The position numbers and the translations under genes are program-made. A DNA stretch of 33,461 nucleotides from Thermoleophilia bacterium (lineage in GTDB: Bacteria > Actinomycetota > Thermoleophilia > UBA2241): contig JAFGAW010000261.1 of assembly GCA_016933475.1 (NCBI GenBank), positions 1 to 33,461 of the forward strand. Reading direction: 5' to 3'. Below are positions 31,228 to 33,461 of this stretch, piece after piece. Every line of letters begins with the position of its first letter. Position 1 is the first letter of the stretch. The notes under the pieces were generated by a model. It worked only from the letters and a program-made list of their open reading frames with translations, was not told where the DNA came from and searched no databases.

Positions 31228-31421
31228 TCAGTCACCGTCGAACGGCCGGAAGCCGTGCAGGTCGGGACCGATGACGCGGACGTGGCCGAGGGCCTGCGGC
31301 ACGCCGGCCTCCTCCACGTCCACGGCGTCGAGCTCCTTGGTCTCGAAGTCCTCGGCGTGCAGCTCCGGACAGCGCGGGTCGAGTCGGCCGCGACGAAGAA
31401 GACCTCGGCCCAGCCAGCCCT
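31228..31421 (-). pseudogene. Unidentified gene remnant
   Basis: From 31383 down to a TGA at 31228 the minus strand encodes 51 residues with almost only C or G at third positions: PRCPELHAEDFETKELDAVD then VEEAGVPQALGHVRVIGPDL. Upstream, the protein-like segment AEVFFVAADSTR lies in a different frame, which suggests a frameshift near 31385. Further upstream, coding character is lost in the 48-bp repeats. It looks like the end of a real gene whose start has gone. I do not recognise the family. Confidence 0.4.
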
Positions 31422-31470
31422 TGGACGCGTCTCCCCAGCTCCCCCGCGCACCGACCCGTCGCACCGCTGA

Positions 31471-31660
31471 GACGCCGGCTCGCAGTCGCCGAAGATCGGG
31501 CACATACCGTCTCCGAGAGACGCCGGTTCGCAGTCTCCAGCGACTGATCACGGGCCGTCTCCGACAAACGCCCGCTCGCGATCTCCTACGACTGACCACA
31601 CGCGGTCTCCGACAAACGCCCGGTCGGCTGACCGTCGCGACTCGCGGGGTATCAGCGAAG
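31471..31660. repeat. 48-bp-period tandem repeats
   Basis: Units start at 31471, 31519, 31567 and 31615 (the last partial), each 48 bp. The consensus opens with GACGCC or AACGCC and closes with GTCTCCGA. Copies are degenerate, roughly 60-75% alike, so the array is old. It lies in the 517-bp gene-poor stretch (31170-31686) upstream of the copper ATPase and may contain that gene's regulatory region. Confidence 0.7.
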
Positions 31661-31686
31661 GAACGACTCGTCTGGGACGTGAACGG

Positions 31687-33461
31687 ATGCAAAGGGCAGC
31701 CACCGACACGAAGACCGAACAGCGCGGATCTGCGGAGCACCACCCGCACGGCACGGGGCCGGGCGACGCGCCTGCGCACGCGGACTCCGGCGGCGACGGC
31801 GAGAAACACGCGGTCGACCACTCGGGGCACGAGGCGCTGTTTCGGCGTCGCTTCTGGGTCTCGCTGGCGCTCTCCGTCCCGGTGCTCGTCTTCAGCCCTG
31901 CGGTACAGGGGGCGCTGAACTACGAGATCCCGAGCTTCCCCGGCGAAGCCTGGATCACGCCGGTCCTCGCCGTGGCGATCTTCGTCTACGGCGGCCTGCC
32001 GTTCCTGCGCATGGCGTGGCCCGAGCTGCTCGAGCGGCGCCCCGGCATGATGACGCTCATCTCGCTGGCGATCTCGGTCGCTTTCGGCTACAGCATCGCA
32101 GCGCTGTTCATCCCCGGCGCGGAGGGCTTCTTCTGGGAGCTCGTCACCCTCATCGACGTCATGCTCCTGGGCCACTGGATCGAGATGCGAAGCGTGCGTC
32201 GCGCCTCGGGCGCCCTGCGCGAGCTCGCGCGACTGCTGCCCGACACGGCCGAGCGCATCGGGCCTGACGGGGAGACCGAGGAGGTCGGCGTCGACCAGCT
32301 CGACGACGGCGACCTGCTGCTGGTGCGGCCGGGCGCGAGCATCCCGGCGGACGGCACCGTGGACGATGGCGAATCCGAGGTCAACGAAGCCATGGTCACC
32401 GGCGAGTCGAAGCCCGTCGAGAAGGCCGCCGGCGACCGCGTGATCGCGGGCTCGATCAACGGCGACGGCAGCCTGCGCGTCCGCGTGACCGCGACCGGGG
32501 AGGGGACGACCCTCGCCGGCATCATGCGCCTCGTGGACGAGGCCCAGCGCAGCCGGTCGCGTACGCAGCTGCTCGCCGACCGGGCCGCCGGCTGGCTCTT
32601 CTACGTGGCGCTCGGGACGGCCCTGGTGACCGCGGTCGCGTGGACGGCGGCCGGAGCGGGGGCGCCCGACGTGGTCTCGCGGGTCGCCACGGTGCTGGTC
32701 ATCGCCTGCCCGCACGCCCTGGGCCTGGCGATCCCCCTCGTCGTGGCGCTCGTCACCTCGATCGGCGCCGCGCACGGGCTCCTGGTGCGGAGCCGGACCA
32801 GCATGGAGGAGGCGCGCCGCGTCGACGTGGTCGTCTTCGACAAGACCGGCACTCTGACGAGAGGCGAGTTCCGCGTCGCCCGCATGGCCGCCGCGGAGGG
32901 CGAGGACGAAGACCGGGCGCTCGCCCTGGCGGCGGCCATCGAGGGCGACTCGGAGCACCCCATCGCCGTCGGCATCCGCGCCAGCGCCGACGAACGCGAG
33001 CTCGCCCGGCCCGACGTCACGGACTTCCAGGCCATGAAGGGCCGCGGCGTGAAGGCCCGCAGCGAGGGGACCGACGTCCTGCTCGGCGGGCCCCGGCTGC
33101 TGGAGACGCTCGAGGTGACGGCCCGGGGGCGCATCGCGACGCTCCAGGACGAGGCTCGCGAGAAGGGCGAGACCGTCGTCTACCTCGCTCGCGACGGCGC
33201 CCTCGTCGCCGCCTTCGCGCTGGCTGACGTGATACGCGACGAGAGCCGCGCGGCCGTCGACCAGCTTCACGAGATGGGCATCGAGGTCGCCATGCTGACC
33301 GGCGACGCGGCCCAGGTGGCCGACGCCGTCGCGACCGAGCTCGGCATCGACCGCTCGTTCGCCGAGGTGCTGCCGGAGGACAAGGACCAGAAGATCGTCG
33401 AGCTGCAGGACGCCGGGCTGAAGGTGGCCATGGTCGGTGACGGCGTCAACGACGCCCCGGC
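31687..33461 (+). CDS. copB: CopB-type copper P-type ATPase, truncated by window end
   Basis: A P1B-type metal ATPase of the CopB/P1B-3 group; 591 complete codons are present and the gene runs off the window. The N-terminus is a His-rich tail (EHHPHGTG ... [13 protein letters not shown]) with no CxxC metal-binding domain, as in CopB. TGES (T238) marks the actuator, the membrane metal site is CPH (C341-P342-H343 in [13 protein letters not shown]), the phosphorylated aspartate is D385 in DKTGTLT, HP is in [12 protein letters not shown], and the window ends at [11 protein letters not shown] pumps export Cu(II)/Cu(I) or Ag. ATG 31687 has only a weak ribosome site. Expression by copper is expected; no clear CsoR site is visible just upstream. 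Confidence 0.92.
   Translation, partial: MQRAATDTKTEQRGSAEHHPHGTGPGDAPAHADSGGDGEKHAVDHSGHEALFRRRFWVSLALSVPVLVFSPAVQGALNYEIPSFPGEAWITPVLAVAIFVYGGLPFLRMAWPELLERRPGMMTLISLAISVAFGYSIAALFIPGAEGFFWELVTLIDVMLLGHWIEMRSVRRASGALRELARLLPDTAERIGPDGETEEVGVDQLDDGDLLLVRPGASIPADGTVDDGESEVNEAMVTGESKPVEKAAGDRVIAGSINGDGSLRVRVTATGEGTTLAGIMRLVDEAQRSRSRTQLLADRAAGWLFYVALGTALVTAVAWTAAGAGAPDVVSRVATVLVIACPHALGLAIPLVVALVTSIGAAHGLLVRSRTSMEEARRVDVVVFDKTGTLTRGEFRVARMAAAEGEDEDRALALAAAIEGDSEHPIAVGIRASADERELARPDVTDFQAMKGRGVKARSEGTDVLLGGPRLLETLEVTARGRIATLQDEAREKGETVVYLARDGALVAAFALADVIRDESRAAVDQLHEMGIEVAMLTGDAAQVADAVATELGIDRSFAEVLPEDKDQKIVELQDAGLKVAMVGDGVNDAP

Noticed and set aside
31470-31660. CRISPR array
   Set aside because: The 48-bp units are contiguous and degenerate, with no constant repeat alternating with unique spacers, and no cas gene is nearby.
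31640-31686. CsoR operator for copB
   Set aside because: A GGGGTAT half-site is present near 31647 but no matching TACCC arm; too weak to call.
31228-33270. 680-codon minus-strand frame opposite the copper ATPase
   Set aside because: It is a shadow of copB. Only its last 51 codons, beyond copB, have a coding signature of their own, and these are reported separately.
1-33461. tRNA-Pyl (CUA anticodon) or other tRNA genes
   Set aside because: I found no cloverleaf with a TTCGA-type loop and suitable anticodon on either strand; this was a reading by eye, not a tRNAscan.

Overview
The window is high-GC (about 70% by eye), with GTG/TTG starts, strong GC preference at third codon positions and GC-rich hairpin terminators without long U tracts. 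This suggests a high-GC bacterium, most likely an actinobacterium of the Thermoleophilia/Rubrobacter kind. That placement is an inference; there is no rRNA or tRNA gene here to test it.

The most notable content is at 8.5-13.6 kb. Two adjacent minus-strand genes are recognisable as dimethylamine methyltransferase (mtbB, 9836-11236) and trimethylamine methyltransferase (mttB, 11320-12795). Each is interrupted by one in-frame TAG exactly where the archaeal enzymes carry pyrrolysine, and family-specific sequence continues in the same frame after it. They form a likely operon with a PotD-type binding lipoprotein (8567-9775), read from a good sigma70 promoter (TTGACC-16-TATATA), opposite a divergent BetI-like TetR gene. 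No pyl genes, corrinoid protein, MtbA or RamA lie in the window. At least six other genes end in TAG, so amber would have to be decoded in two ways.

Layout. 0.3-6 kb, minus: thrS, a GNAT acetyltransferase, a Moco-sulfurase-like class V aminotransferase and a DAO-type FAD oxidoreductase. 6.3-8.8 kb: a lipoprotein, a receiver protein with a degenerate active site, and an internally deleted prenyltransferase/HEAT-like gene. 13.6-15 kb: a remnant of one vapC, a GFA-family gene, and an intact vapBC pair with a leaderless promoter overlapped by three half-site operators. 15.3 and 24.0 kb: two paralogous 103-residue proteins, each behind a CsoR-like operator. 15.7-21.9 kb, minus: a tightly coupled lrp-hisC-larA-like-lutABC cluster, divergent from a family 5 solute-binding lipoprotein (22.1 kb). 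24.3-26.4 kb: flavodoxin, membrane protein, and a TetR gene with a perfect operator. 26.6-28.6 kb: a secreted protein with two C39-like papain-fold domains.

28.8-31.7 kb is a toxin-antitoxin and debris zone: MNT/HEPN pair, NYN nuclease, hicB with a hicA remnant, and two copies of an apparently undescribed element of about 140 bp. The element has GGTTGAC/GTCAACC ends, a conserved outward promoter, two hairpins and a terminator-like end. A 48-bp-period repeat array follows, and the window ends inside a CopB-type copper ATPase gene.

Themes: methylated-amine demethylation with amine uptake, hydroxyacid/lactate oxidation coupled to an aminotransferase, possible copper response (two CsoR-like sites and copB), and several small toxin-antitoxin modules.
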